64,000 nucleotides of DNA, from NCBI GenBank assembly GCA_963704815.1, contig CAVPHU010000010.1, positions 310,001-374,000 on the forward strand, read 5' to 3'. Position 1 is the stretch's first letter, and each line of letters begins with the position of its first letter. Positions 46,331 through 56,530 of this stretch are shown here, piece after piece. The position numbers and the translations under genes are program-made. The stretch is from DATKWD01 sp963704815 (GTDB taxonomy: Bacteria; Actinomycetota; Acidimicrobiia; Acidimicrobiales; Salinilacustritrichaceae). The notes beneath the pieces were generated by a model, which was not told the DNA's origin, did not search any database, and saw only the letters and a list, made by a program, of their open reading frames with translations.

Positions 46331-48632
46331 ATGGCCGACTCGCCACTCGATCCGGACGCGATCGCCCGCAAGACCTTTCTCGCAGGCTTTCGCGGCTACG
46401 AGCAGCAGGAAGTCCGCGCCTATCTGCACGACCTCTCCCAACAAGCACGCCGAGTCCAGAAGCGGCTCACCGAGGCCGAGCGGCGCCTGGCCGACCTCGA
46501 GCCGCTCGCCGACGAACTCGATGCCCCCATCGACCCGGCCCGTCTGGCGCAGTTGGTCGGCGAGGAGACGGCGCGGGTGCTCGAGGCCGCTCGAGCGGCG
46601 GCCGACGAGATCACTTCCAAGGCCGAGGAAGCGGCGGCGCGGGTCGTGCGCGACGCGACGGCCGAGGCCCAGACGACCCGTCAGGCGGCCGAAGACGATG
46701 CCCGGGCCGTGCGCGACGAGGCCGACCAGATGCTGGCCCGCAGAACCGAGGAGGCCGACGAAGCGGCCCAGGAGATCATCGCCCGCGCCGAGCGCGATGC
46801 CGCCACCAAGCGCGAGGACGCCGAGACCGACCATGCCCGCGGCGGTCGCCGACGCCGAGCGTCTCACCGCCGACTCCACCGAGGAGGCGGCCCGCATCGT
46901 CGAGGAGGCCAAGGTCCACGGCCGGTCGGTCGTCAGTGAAGCCAAGGCACTGAGGCAGAAGGTCCTCGAAGACCTGGGCCGGCGCCGCCAAGCCGCACGA
47001 GCCCAGGTCGCCCGGTTGAACGCAGGACGCGAACGGCTGTTGACGGCCTACGAGACCGTGCAGCGCATCCCTCGACGAGGCGACCGGCGAGCTGACCACC
47101 TCGGTCGGTGAGGCCCGGGCCGGCCGCCGAGACCGCCGCGCTCCGCGTCCAGGACGAGGCCGACCCCGACGGCCGAGGAACTCGAGGCCGAACTCGGCAT
47201 CGCCGCCGACGCCGACCTGCTCGGGGCGTGGGAGGACGAGCCCGACCCGTCCGAAGGTCCCGAGCTGCTCCGGCACCGATCCCGACGAGGCGGCGGCGAC
47301 TCCGGACCGGTGCGGCGTCGGCCGCCCCGGTCGGATACGCGACCGAGGTCGACGTCCGGCCCGATCGCCGTCCGACGGCCACCTCGACCGCCCCGGTCGT
47401 CACCTCCGATGCCCTCCCCGAGATCGACGCCGACCTGCAGGCAGCACCGGTCGAAGATCCACCCGCTCCCATCGTGCTGCCCCGCAAGTCGCCGAAACGC
47501 CGGCTCCTGCGACGCGACGCGGCACCGAGCGGAAGCCAGCTCCCGCCGGCCGAGTTGGTGCCGCTGACCGAACGCCACGAGGTCGAGGGGGTGCGCCTCG
47601 TCGAGTCCGAGCCCAGCGCCGAGGTGCCCGACACCGACGAGCCGAACGTCAACAGGCCGGGCACCGACGAGCCGGACACCGACGAGCCCGGCGCCGACGG
47701 GCCGCTCGCCGATCGGGCCGAAGCCGACGAGCCGGCGACGGCGCCCCTCCGGACACCGCCGAACGGGTCGATGCCCTGTTCGCACGCATCCGTGCCGAAC
47801 GGGCCGAGGCGACCGACGCAGCGCACGAACTGCTCGACTCCGCGATCGCCGACGAGCCGGTGGTCGTGACCGAGGAGCCCGACGCGGCTCCCGATGTCGA
47901 GAACGGCACGGATGACCGACGCAGCCGACGACGAGCCAGCCGACGACGAGCCAGCCGACGACGAGCCAGCCGACGACGACCACCGGCTGGCGCTGATCGC
48001 CTTGAGCGAACGAGACGAAGCGCTCGGACCGCTGTCGCGGCGAGCTGGGCAAGCGTCTGAAGCGGGCGTTGGCCGACGAGCAGAACGAGTTGCTCGATGC
48101 CATCCGGCGTGCCGGCGACGACGACGTCCTCTCCCACCTTCCCGAGTTGGGCGCCCACGCCTCGGTGTACGTCACCGTGGCCGGGTCGGTGCTCAGCGAG
48201 GCTGCCGAGGCTGGTGTGGCGGCCACCGGAGAAGGCGAGGTTCCCGACACCGCCGACATCGCCCGCAAGATGGCCGAGGCCATCTGCGTGCCGCTGCGCG
48301 ACCGATTCGAGAATGCCCGCGAGGCGTCCGACGGCGACACCGACGAACTCGACACTCGTCTGCGGGCTTGCTACCGAGAGTGGAAGACGACCGTGTTGTC
48401 CGATGCAGGCGAGGACGCGCTCGTCGCCGCATGGTCGGCCGGGGTCTCCGCAGCCGTCCCCGACGGCTGCGGACTTCGTTGGTTGGTGGCTCCCGGGGCT
48501 GCGCCGTGCCCCGATGCCGAGGACAATGCGCTCGCCGGCGTGGTTGCCGCCGGATCGGAGTTTCCGACCGGCGACCGCATCCCGCCGGCGCATCCTGGGT
48601 GCCGATGTATGCTGGTTCCGATCAGCCAATAG
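46331..48632 (+). CDS. DivIVA-domain protein with C-terminal HPGCRC motif (heavily frameshifted)
   Basis: About 766 aa when read across roughly nine single-base indels between 46830 and 48040. The N-terminus (IARKTFLAGFRGYEQQEV, then YLHDLSQQ) is the DivIVA lipid-binding domain; a long coiled coil rich in Ala/Glu/Arg follows to about 47100. The middle is acidic and Pro-rich, with a three-copy 15-bp repeat (DDEPA) at 47926-47970. The C-terminal about 190 residues (48069-48632, in one clean frame) end CPDAEDNALAG...PPAHPGCRCMLVP, the zinc-type signature of phage Mu gpF/SPP1 gp7 head proteins. Polar scaffold role inferred from the N-terminus only. Confidence 0.65.
47926..47970 (+). repeat. 15-bp tandem repeat inside the DivIVA-domain gene
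   Basis: Three perfect copies of CGACGACGAGCCAGC, encoding a repeated Asp-Asp-Glu-Pro-Ala. Confidence 0.85.
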
Positions 48633-48635
48633 GCT
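48630..48635 (+). promoter_or_regulatory. Leaderless-type -10 of the UPF0182 gene
   Basis: TAGGCT ends 9 nt before the ATG at 48645; its first three bases are the stop codon of the preceding gene. Confidence 0.35.
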
Positions 48636-48644
48636 CGCCCCTTC

Positions 48645-51637
48645 ATGCGAGCGACAACCGACCTCCCCCGTGAGCCCCGCCGACGTAGCGGATCAGGCCG
48701 TGGACGTACCTGGCTCATCGCCGGCGGCGTGCTGCTGTTCATCCTGCTGACGTCTCTCCGCGGGATCGCAGGCTTCTACACCGACTTCCTGTGGTTCGAG
48801 TCGCTTGGCTTCGAGGGGGTCTTCACCGGCGTCCTCGGCGCCAAGATCGCCCTGGCCGTCATCTTCATCGGCCTGTTCTTCCTGGCCATGTGGGCCAACC
48901 TCCTCATCGCCGAACGACTTGCGCCGAAATTCCGGCCTCCCGGCCCCGAAGAGGAGATGATCGAGCGGTTCGAAGACCTGGTCGGCGAACGTCAGGGCCT
49001 CCTCCGGGTGCTCATCTCGCTGTTCTTCGCCTTCACCGTCGGCGTCGGGGCCTCCGATCAGTGGGAGGAGTGGATCCTGTTCACCAACGGATCCGACTTC
49101 GGCATCGACGACCCCCAGTTCGGCACCGACATCGGGTTCTACGTGTTCCGGCTGCCGTTCCTCAGCTTCATCGCCGGCTGGGCCTTCGCCGCACTGCTCA
49201 TCATCTTCATCGTCACCAGCAGTCGCCCACTACCTCAACGGGGGCATCAGGGTGCAGGCGCCGGGTCCGCAGGTGACCAGCCAGGTCAAGGCTCACCTGT
49301 CGGTGCTGCTCGGTCTGCTGGCCCTGGTTCGGGCCGCCGGCTACTGGCTCCAGCGCTACGAGCTCACCGTTTCGACCCGCGGCACGGTCGACGGCGCCGA
49401 CGTACACCGACGTCAACGCCCAACTCCCGGCCATCCAGCTGCTGCTGCTCATCAGCATCGCCAGCTTCGGGCTGTTCATCATCAACATCTGGCGCCGTGG
49501 ATGGGTGCTTCCCGTGCTCGGCGTCGGGCTGTGGGCCCTGGTGGCCCTCGTCGCCGGCGGCATCTACCCCCAGTTCGTCCAGCGCTTCCAGGTCGAGCCG
49601 AGCGAGCTCTCGCAGCGAGTCGCCGTTCATCGACGAGAACATCGAGGCCACCCGCTTCGCCCTCGGTCTCGACAACGTCGAGACCGAGCGGTACCCGTAC
49701 AACCGACGATGCCGGGACCATCGATCTCACCGACGACGCACCGACCGTGGCCAACATCCGGCTGTGGGACCCCAACGCCAGCATCCTCGGCAAGACGTAT
49801 CAGCAGCTCCAGGCGACCCGTGACTACTACGTCATCAACGACGTCGACGTCGACCGCTACGTGATCGACGGCCAGGAGACCCAGGTCGTCCTCTCGGTCC
49901 GCGACCTCCAGACCAGCGGCGTGCCCCAGAAGTCGTGGGAGGCCGAGCACCTCGTGTTCACCCAGGGCTACGGGGTCGTCGTCGCCAGCTCGAACGCCAA
50001 GACGGCGGGCGGACGGCCCGACTTCTTCGTCAGCGACGTGCCCGCGACCACCGACGAGGACAAGCTCGACGTTCTCGGCCTCGACCAGCCCGCGGTCTAC
50101 TTCGGCGAGGAGCTCAGCGGCTACGTGATCACCGGGTCGACCCGCGAGGAGCTCGACTACCAGGACGAAGAGGAGACCGTCAGTTCACCCGCTACGACGG
50201 CGAGGACGGGGTCAGCATCGGATCGTTGCCCGCGGAAGGCAGCGTTCGCACTGCGGTTCGGCGACATCAACCCGCTCATCTCCGACACGCTCACCGGCGA
50301 GAGCAAGATCCACTACATCCGTGACGTCGAGGAGCGGGTGTCGAGCCTCGCCCCGTTCCTCCACTTCGACACCGACCCGTACCCGGTGATCTACGACGGC
50401 CGCATCGTGTGGATCGTCGACGCGTACACCACCACCGACAAGTACCCCTACGCGCCAGCGAGCCGACGTGAGCGACCTGCCCAACGGGAGCGGGCTCGAT
50501 CACCGGTTCAACTACGCACGCAACTCGGTGAAGGCGGTCGTCGACGCCTACGACGGCACCGTCGACTTCTACGTGATCGACGAGGAGGACCCGATCATCG
50601 GGGCCTACCGCAGCGCCTTCCCCGAGCTGTTCGACGACTTCGCCGACATGCCCGACGATCTCAAGGAGCACCTGCGCTACCCCGAGGAGCTGTTCCGGGT
50701 CCAGACCAACATGTGGGCTCGCTACCACCTCGAGGCCGCGGAGGACTTCTACAACAACAACGACGCGTGGGAGGTCAGCGCCGACCCCGGAACCGAGGGT
50801 GCACAGGGCCAGACCCAGACCACCGACCCCGACACGGGCGAGGTCACCTCGACCCGTGCCGCCCGCATCGATCCGTACTACCTCCAGATCCAGCTTCCCG
50901 GCACCGACGAGCTCGACTTCGCGCTGACCCGGCCGTTCGCGCCGTTCTCCGACAGCGGCGGCCGCCCGCAGCTGACCGCGCTGATGACCGCATCGTCGGA
51001 TCCCGGCACCTACGGGCAGCTCCGCGTCCTCGAGATGCCGCCGGGCAACCTCCCCGACGGCCCGACGGCCATCGAGGGAACGATCACCAACGACGAGAAC
51101 GCGTCCAGTCTCGAGACGCTCCTCGGTGGCGGCGGATCGAAGGTGCTCCAGGGCAACCTGATCGCCATCCCGGTCGACAACTCGCTGGTCTGGGTGCGAC
51201 CGTTCTACGTCGAGTCCGATCAGACGCAGATTCCCGAGCTCGAGCGGGTGATCGCCGTGTTCGAGAACCAGGTCGCGGTCGAGAACACGCTCGAGGAGGC
51301 GCTGGCGGCGTTGTTCGGTGAGGCCCCCGACCTCGACGAGGTGGTCGACCAACCGGTCGACCCCGATGACCCCGACGCGCCCGAGGTTCCCGAGGAGAGC
51401 GACAACGAGAAGCTGACCCGGCTCCTCAACGAAGCGGCCACCCTGTTCGCCGAAGCCGACACGGCTCTGGCCGAGGGCGATCTCGGGACCTACCAGTCCA
51501 AGACCGAGGAGGCACGAACCAAGATCGCCGAAGCGGCGGCGATCCTCGGCGCCGACCCGGCGGCCGAGGCAGAGGCCACCGACCCCGAACCCGACGCCGA
51601 GTCGACGACCACGACCACCGAGCCCGACTCCGCCTGA
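48645..51637 (+). CDS. UPF0182 family membrane protein (heavily frameshifted)
   Basis: About 997 aa when joined over about seven indels (near 49221, 49400, 49615, 49702, 50183, 50230 and 50459). N-terminal part has about seven membrane helices (from LIAGGVLLFILLTSLRGIAG), then a large exported domain with ENIEATRFALGLD, LRFGDINPLISDTLT, DPYPVIYDGRIVWIVDAYTT and YARNSVKAVVDAYDGTV, all hallmark UPF0182 blocks. The end is an acidic, Thr/Glu-rich tail. Function unknown in all members. Confidence 0.82.
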
Positions 51638-51726
51638 GCACGCCCCCCCGGGATCTCTGTCCGGTTTCGGCCTCGATGGGGCTCAGGGCGGACAAGGATC
51701 CGAGGGGGGCTACGTTCGGTCGTTCT

Positions 51727-52872
51727 ATGACCGACGACATCGTTCCGTTCACCGTCGCTGTCGGCGACGACGAGATCGCCGACCTGCACCGTCGCCTCGA
51801 TGCGACCCGCTGGCCCGATCAGATCCCCGACTCCGCCTGGGACTACGGCGCCGATCTCGCGTACGTGCAGTCGCTGTGTGAGACCTGGCGGCACGAGTTC
51901 GACTGGCGTGTCGCCGAGGCCAGGATCAACGCCTTCGACAACTTCACCACCACCATCGACGGCGCCGACATCCACTTCATCCATGCCCGTTCGCCCGAGC
52001 CGGATGCGACGCCCCTGCTGATCACCCATGGCTGGCCGGGTTCGATCGCCGAGTTCCTCGACGTCATCGGCCCGCTCCGCGACCCGGTGGCGCACGGGGG
52101 CGACGCGTCCGACGCGTTCCACGTGGTCGCGCCGTCGCTCCCGGGCTACGGCTTCTCGGGACCCACCACCGAGGCCGGCTGGGACGTGCAACGGGTGGCC
52201 GAGGCATGGAAGGTCCTGATGGACCGGCTCGGCTACGACCGCTACGGGGCGCAAGGCGGCGACTGGGGCGCCATGGTCACGCTTCGGTTGGCGACGGTCG
52301 CCGCCGAGCACCTCTCGGGCATCCATCTCAACATGGCGCTGTGCGGACCTGCCGAGGGCGAACTCACCGACCAGGAGCAGGCCGACCTGGTCGCCATCGG
52401 CGACTTCATGGCCACCGGCACCGCGTACCAGGAGATCCAGGGCAAGAACCCTCAGACCCTGAGCTACGGCGTCACCGACTCGCCGGCCGGTCTGGCCGGC
52501 TGGATCGCCGAGAAGTTCTGGGCCTGGACCGACAACGACGGCAGTCCCGACGACGCCATCACCCGCGAGCAGCAACTCACGAATCTGTCGATCTACTGGT
52601 TCACCAAGACGGCCAACAGTTCGTTCCGGCTCTACTGCGAGTCACAACGCTCGGGCCGGTTCGGGCCGGTCGAAGGCCGGATCGACGTCCCGACCGGCGT
52701 GGCGGTCTTCCCGAAGGAGATCTTCCGCATCCCCGAGGCCTGGGCTCGGGGCGGGTTCGACCTGCGGCGCTACACCCGGTTCGACCGTGGCGGTCACTTC
52801 GCCGCGTTCGAGGAGCCCGATCTCTTCGTCGACGACGTCCGAGCGTTCTTCCGCGATCTCGAAGCCTCCTGA
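51727..52872 (+). CDS. Epoxide hydrolase (alpha/beta hydrolase with EHN domain)
   Basis: 381 aa. An N-terminal EHN domain (DLHRRLDATRWPDQ) before the alpha/beta core; HGWPGS is the oxyanion motif; Asp nucleophile in QGGDWGAMV (about residue 180); His in GGHFAAFEEP near the end. Opens epoxides to diols. The substrate cannot be told; related enzymes act on juvenile hormone- or styrene-like epoxides. ATG at 51727, ten nt after TACGTT. Confidence 0.88.
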   Translation: MTDDIVPFTVAVGDDEIADLHRRLDATRWPDQIPDSAWDYGADLAYVQSLCETWRHEFDWRVAEARINAFDNFTTTIDGADIHFIHARSPEPDATPLLITHGWPGSIAEFLDVIGPLRDPVAHGGDASDAFHVVAPSLPGYGFSGPTTEAGWDVQRVAEAWKVLMDRLGYDRYGAQGGDWGAMVTLRLATVAAEHLSGIHLNMALCGPAEGELTDQEQADLVAIGDFMATGTAYQEIQGKNPQTLSYGVTDSPAGLAGWIAEKFWAWTDNDGSPDDAITREQQLTNLSIYWFTKTANSSFRLYCESQRSGRFGPVEGRIDVPTGVAVFPKEIFRIPEAWARGGFDLRRYTRFDRGGHFAAFEEPDLFVDDVRAFFRDLEAS

Positions 52873-52883
52873 CCCCACCCCCA

Positions 52884-52935
52884 GCTTCTCCGTCGGGTGT
52901 TCGACCACCGGCGGTGCGAAACGCGACGGAGAAGC
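52884..52935. terminator. Hairpin after the epoxide hydrolase gene
   Basis: Arms GCTTCTCCGTCG / CGACGGAGAAGC, 12 bp, separated by a 28-nt loop. Likely terminator between the hydrolase and the next gene. Confidence 0.5.
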
Positions 52936-52955
52936 AGGGCTTGTCGGTGGCTCGG

Positions 52956-52961
52956 TAGGGT
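52956..52961 (+). promoter_or_regulatory. Leaderless-type -10 of the phosphotransferase gene
   Basis: TAGGGT ends 8 nt before the ATG at 52970. Confidence 0.45.
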
Positions 52962-52969
52962 CCCCGGCC

Positions 52970-54034
52970 ATGGCCGAGATCGTGACCGACCCTGCCGCGA
53001 TGACCCCGGCGTGGCTGACCCAGGTGCTGGGTGGCCCCTTCGCCGGGGTGACCATCGCCGACTTCGACGCCACCCCGGTGGGGACCGGCCAGATGGGCGA
53101 CAGCGTGCGGCTGCGCCTCGACCACGACGGCGGCGACGACGTGCCGGCGACGGTCGTCGCCAAGCTCCCGGCCGCCGACGAGACGAGCCGCCAGACGGCT
53201 GCGGCGCTGCGGAGCTACGAGATCGAGGTCAACTTCTACCGGCACCTGGCCTCGACGGTCGACATGCGAACCCCGGGGTGCTTCCACGCCGACTACGACC
53301 CCGAGACGAGCGCGTTCGTACTGATGCTCGAGGACATGGCGCCGGCCGAGCAGGGCGACCAGCTCCTCGGCACCACCCCCGAGCGAGCCGCCGTCGCCGT
53401 CGATGAGCTCCCGAAGCTGCACGCACCCCGCTGGGGCGACGCCGGCCTCGGCGAGTTCGAGTGGTTCGCTCGCTCGACCCCCGAGGCGGCGTACTTCATG
53501 AACCTGCTCGTCCAGGGCCTCTGGGAAGGGTTCCAGCCACGGTTCGACGGCCGGATCCGACCCGAGATCATGGGGGTCGCCGCCGAGCTGATGGCCGAGC
53601 TCGAGACCTACCTCACCCTGCGGGACGGCCCGATGACCGTGACCCACGGCGACTACCGGCTCGACAATCTGTTGTTCGGCGTCGCCGACGGAGGTGATCC
53701 CATCGCCGTGGTCGACTGGCAGACGGCGACCCAGGGGTATGCGGTGGGCGACCTGTCGTACTTCATCGGTGCCGGCTTGGTTCCGGACGACCGTCGAGCC
53801 CACGAGCGCGACCTGGTCGACCGCTATCGCGAAGGGATGGCCGAGCGAGGGGTGCGTCTCGAAGCGAATGCGCTGTGGGAGGAGTACCGGCGCTTCACCT
53901 TCGCCGGCCTGATCATGGCGATCGCGGCGTCGATGCTCGTCGAGGAGACCGAGCGTGGCGACGAGATGTTCATCACGATGGCCGAGCGCCATGGCCAGCA
54001 CGCACTCGATCTCGAGGCCACGGCGCTGCTCTGA
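52970..54034 (+). CDS. Phosphotransferase family protein (APH/EcKinase-like)
   Basis: 354 aa kinase fold. Catalytic loop VTHGDYRLDNLLF (HGDYRxDN), metal-binding VVDWQTATQG, and an N-lobe with VVAKLPAADE. FYRHLASTVDM and EDMAPAEQGDQL resemble the ecdysteroid-kinase-like group. Substrate unknown; probably a small hydroxylated metabolite. Adjacent enzymes (epoxide hydrolase, PhzF, P450) are all of small-molecule type. Confidence 0.85.
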   Translation: MAEIVTDPAAMTPAWLTQVLGGPFAGVTIADFDATPVGTGQMGDSVRLRLDHDGGDDVPATVVAKLPAADETSRQTAAALRSYEIEVNFYRHLASTVDMRTPGCFHADYDPETSAFVLMLEDMAPAEQGDQLLGTTPERAAVAVDELPKLHAPRWGDAGLGEFEWFARSTPEAAYFMNLLVQGLWEGFQPRFDGRIRPEIMGVAAELMAELETYLTLRDGPMTVTHGDYRLDNLLFGVADGGDPIAVVDWQTATQGYAVGDLSYFIGAGLVPDDRRAHERDLVDRYREGMAERGVRLEANALWEEYRRFTFAGLIMAIAASMLVEETERGDEMFITMAERHGQHALDLEATALL

Positions 54035-54094
54035 GCACCGGTCGGCCTCACGAAGTGCGGGGCGCCCCGCCGCTCGAACCGGCAGGATGCACCG

Positions 54095-54982
54095 GTGACC
54101 ATCGCCGACTACCACCTGCTCGACGTCTTCACCGACACGCCGTACCGCGGCAACCAGCTGGCGGTGTTGATCGATCCGCCCGAGATGTCCGACGCCGCCA
54201 TGCAGTCGGTCGCGGCCGAGTTCAACCTCAGCGAGACCATCTTCGTGTCGTCCCCGACGTCGGAGGACGGGTCCTGGCCGACCCGGATCTTCACCCCGGG
54301 TGCCGAGTTGCCCTTCGCCGGTCACCCGACGGTGGGTGCCGCCGTGGCCTTGGCCCATCTCGGGCTCATCGACAACGACTGCGTCCTCGCGGAGCGTGCG
54401 GGCGACGTTGCCGTCACCGTCGACCGTGACGGTCCGGTGGTCCGGGCCACCCTGCGCTCGCCCCGGCTGCCCGAGCACCTCGACGTCGCGGACCCCGAGG
54501 TCGTCACCGGCGTGCTCGGGCTCGGGCTGGACGACCTCGAGCGGGACGAGGGCCCGACCGGGTGGTCGAGCGGCGTCGGGTTCGTGATCGTGCCGCTGCG
54601 CGACGTCGACACCCTCGGCCGGTGCGCGGTCGACGTGGACCGTTGGGCCCGCGAGCTGGTCGGAACCGGACCGGACCACCTCTATCCGATCGTCGTCGAC
54701 CCCGACGACCCGACCCGGGTACGGGCACGCATGTTCGCCCCCGGCATGGGCATCGTCGAAGACCCGGCAACCGGGGCGGCAGCCTCGGCCGCGGCCGGGC
54801 ATCTGCTCAGCCGTTCGACCGAGGCCGGGCCCTTCGCCTGGACCATCGAGCAGGGGATCGAGATGGGCCGCCCGAGCACGATCGAGGTCTCGGTCCGCGT
54901 CGAGCACGGGCAACTCCACGACGTCCACGTCGGCGGCCCAGCCGTCATGGTCGGCCACGGCACGATCACCCTCCCCGCCTGA
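54095..54982 (+). CDS. PhzF-family isomerase-like protein
   Basis: 295 aa. LLDVFTDTPYRGNQLAV at the N-terminus and FNLSETIFV with the catalytic Glu, FTPGAELPFAGHPTVGAA for the second half, and EDPATGAAASAAAGHLL near the C-terminus: the PhzF double fold. No other phenazine genes, so a general isomerase/epimerase is likelier. GTG start. Confidence 0.9.
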   Translation: MTIADYHLLDVFTDTPYRGNQLAVLIDPPEMSDAAMQSVAAEFNLSETIFVSSPTSEDGSWPTRIFTPGAELPFAGHPTVGAAVALAHLGLIDNDCVLAERAGDVAVTVDRDGPVVRATLRSPRLPEHLDVADPEVVTGVLGLGLDDLERDEGPTGWSSGVGFVIVPLRDVDTLGRCAVDVDRWARELVGTGPDHLYPIVVDPDDPTRVRARMFAPGMGIVEDPATGAAASAAAGHLLSRSTEAGPFAWTIEQGIEMGRPSTIEVSVRVEHGQLHDVHVGGPAVMVGHGTITLPA

Positions 54983-55003
54983 CCACGGTTCTTGCGGCAC
55001 TGC

Positions 55004-55055
55004 GCATCTGTGGTGCGATTCGGACCAGATCTGGTCGGTCTTGCACCACAGATGC
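55004..55055. terminator. Nested palindromes between phzF-like and DUF1272 genes
   Basis: Outer arms GCATCTGTGGTGC / GCACCACAGATGC (13 bp) enclose the perfect palindrome GACCAGATCTGGTC (55023-55036). Likely terminator, or an operator for the following operon. Confidence 0.55.
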
Positions 55056-55108
55056 CGGCTGGGGGCGTCGGTCAGGCGGCCTTGGAGCAACCGTGAGAGG
55101 ATCCGACC

Positions 55109-55285
55109 ATGCTCGAGATGCGTGAGGTGTGCGAGAAGTGTGAGACCGCCCTTCCGGCCGACACGACCGAGGCGGTGATCTGCTCGTTCGAGTGCACGTT
55201 CTGTTCGTCGTGCCGCGACGAGATGGGCGCGATCTGCCCCAACTGTGGCGGCGAGCTCCAGACCCGACCGAGGCGTTCGGCATGA
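55109..55285 (+). CDS. DUF1272 zinc-ribbon protein
   Basis: 58 aa. Cysteines in VCEKCETALP, CSFECTFCSSC and CPNCGGEL form the DUF1272 pattern of two or more zinc knuckles. The last bases overlap the P450 start (ATGA), so the two are coupled. Function unknown; perhaps a partner or chaperone of a nearby enzyme. Confidence 0.85.
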   Translation: MLEMREVCEKCETALPADTTEAVICSFECTFCSSCRDEMGAICPNCGGELQTRPRRSA

Positions 55286-56502
55286 CCGACGAGGCGGTCA
55301 TGTTCAACCCGTTCGAGCCGGGCTACGTCGAGAATCCGTACCGGCAGTTCGAAGCGCTCCGCGATCACGATCCGGTGCACGCCACGCCGTTCGGCGCCTA
55401 CTACGTGACCCGGCACGCCGATGTGGTCGAGCTCCTGCGTGATCCGTCGCTGAGTGTGTCCGACACGAACGCGGCCCCGACCCCGCTCGATGACCTGCGC
55501 AAGGAGACCTTCGGCGAGGAGCGAGACCAGGGGCCCCCACGCTTGTCGATGCTCCAGCGCGATCCGCCCGACCACACCCGCCTGCGACGGTTGGTCTCAC
55601 GTATCTTCACTCCGCGCCGCATCAGCGAGCTGGCACCCCGCATCCAACAACTCGTCGACGACCGGCTCGACGCCCTCGAAGCCGATGGCGGTGGCGACGC
55701 CATCGGTGGACTCGCCTTCCCACTGCCCTTCGACGTCATCAGCGAGATGCTGGGCATGCCGGGCACCGATCGCGATCAGGTCCGCGACTGGTCGAGCACC
55801 GTGGTCCGTTCGCTCGAACCGGTGGTCGATCCAGAGGTCATGCGAGCCATCGCCGACGCCGGGACCAACCTCGACGCGCTCATCCGCGACGTCATCGAGT
55901 GGAAGCGGGCGAACCCCGATGACGGACTGCTCACCAAGCTGATCGAGGCCGAGGAAGACGGCGACGTCCTCGACGACGACGAGCTCACCGCCCAGGTCCT
56001 GTTGCTGTTCGTGGCGGGTCACGAGACGACCGTGAACCTCATCGGCAACGGGATTCATGCCCTGATCCGCAACCCGGGGCAGCTCGCTCGCCTGCGGGCC
56101 CAGCCCGATCTCATCGAGGGCGCCGTCGAGGAGTTCCTTCGCTACGACAGCCCGGTCCAGATGAGTCGGCGCATCAACCTCACCGACCTCGAGCTCCACG
56201 ACAAGACGATTCCGAAGGGCACGTTCATCGTCGTGGCCCTGGCATCGGCCAACCGCGATCCCCGCCAGTTCGGTGACACCGCCGACCAACTCGACATCAC
56301 CCGGGCCGACGCCCGCGAGCACGTGGCCTTCGGCGGCGGCGCCCACTACTGCCTCGGCGCCGCCCTCGCCCGCCTCGAGGCCCAGACCGCGATCGGTTCG
56401 CTCGTCGAGCGGTTCCCGACGATCGAGGCGGCGTCCGATCCGGTCTACAACGGTCGCATCAACCTGCGGGGCCTCGACAGCTACGAGCTGACCCTCGGCT
56501 GA
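55282..56502 (+). CDS. Cytochrome P450
   Basis: 406 aa. I-helix oxygen-binding AGHETT, ExxR in EEFLR, heme-binding FGGGAHYCLG with Cys at about residue 357, N-terminal FNPFEPGYVENPY. No membrane anchor, so it is a soluble bacterial class needing ferredoxin. Substrate unknown. Coupled to DUF1272 by the start overlap. Confidence 0.92.
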   Translation: MTDEAVMFNPFEPGYVENPYRQFEALRDHDPVHATPFGAYYVTRHADVVELLRDPSLSVSDTNAAPTPLDDLRKETFGEERDQGPPRLSMLQRDPPDHTRLRRLVSRIFTPRRISELAPRIQQLVDDRLDALEADGGGDAIGGLAFPLPFDVISEMLGMPGTDRDQVRDWSSTVVRSLEPVVDPEVMRAIADAGTNLDALIRDVIEWKRANPDDGLLTKLIEAEEDGDVLDDDELTAQVLLLFVAGHETTVNLIGNGIHALIRNPGQLARLRAQPDLIEGAVEEFLRYDSPVQMSRRINLTDLELHDKTIPKGTFIVVALASANRDPRQFGDTADQLDITRADAREHVAFGGGAHYCLGAALARLEAQTAIGSLVERFPTIEAASDPVYNGRINLRGLDSYELTLG

Positions 56503-56530
56503 ATCGCCGCGGCCCTCTCCGAGCAGCTCC

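Noticed and set aside
46331..48632. Prophage head gene cluster
   Set aside because: The HPGCRC signature is the only phage-like feature; no portal, terminase, capsid, integrase or tail genes nearby, and the same gene begins with a DivIVA domain.
46331..51637. Programmed ribosomal frameshifting
   Set aside because: Sites are numerous, differ in sequence, need both +1 and -1 shifts and lack slippery motifs or downstream structures; sequence error fits better.
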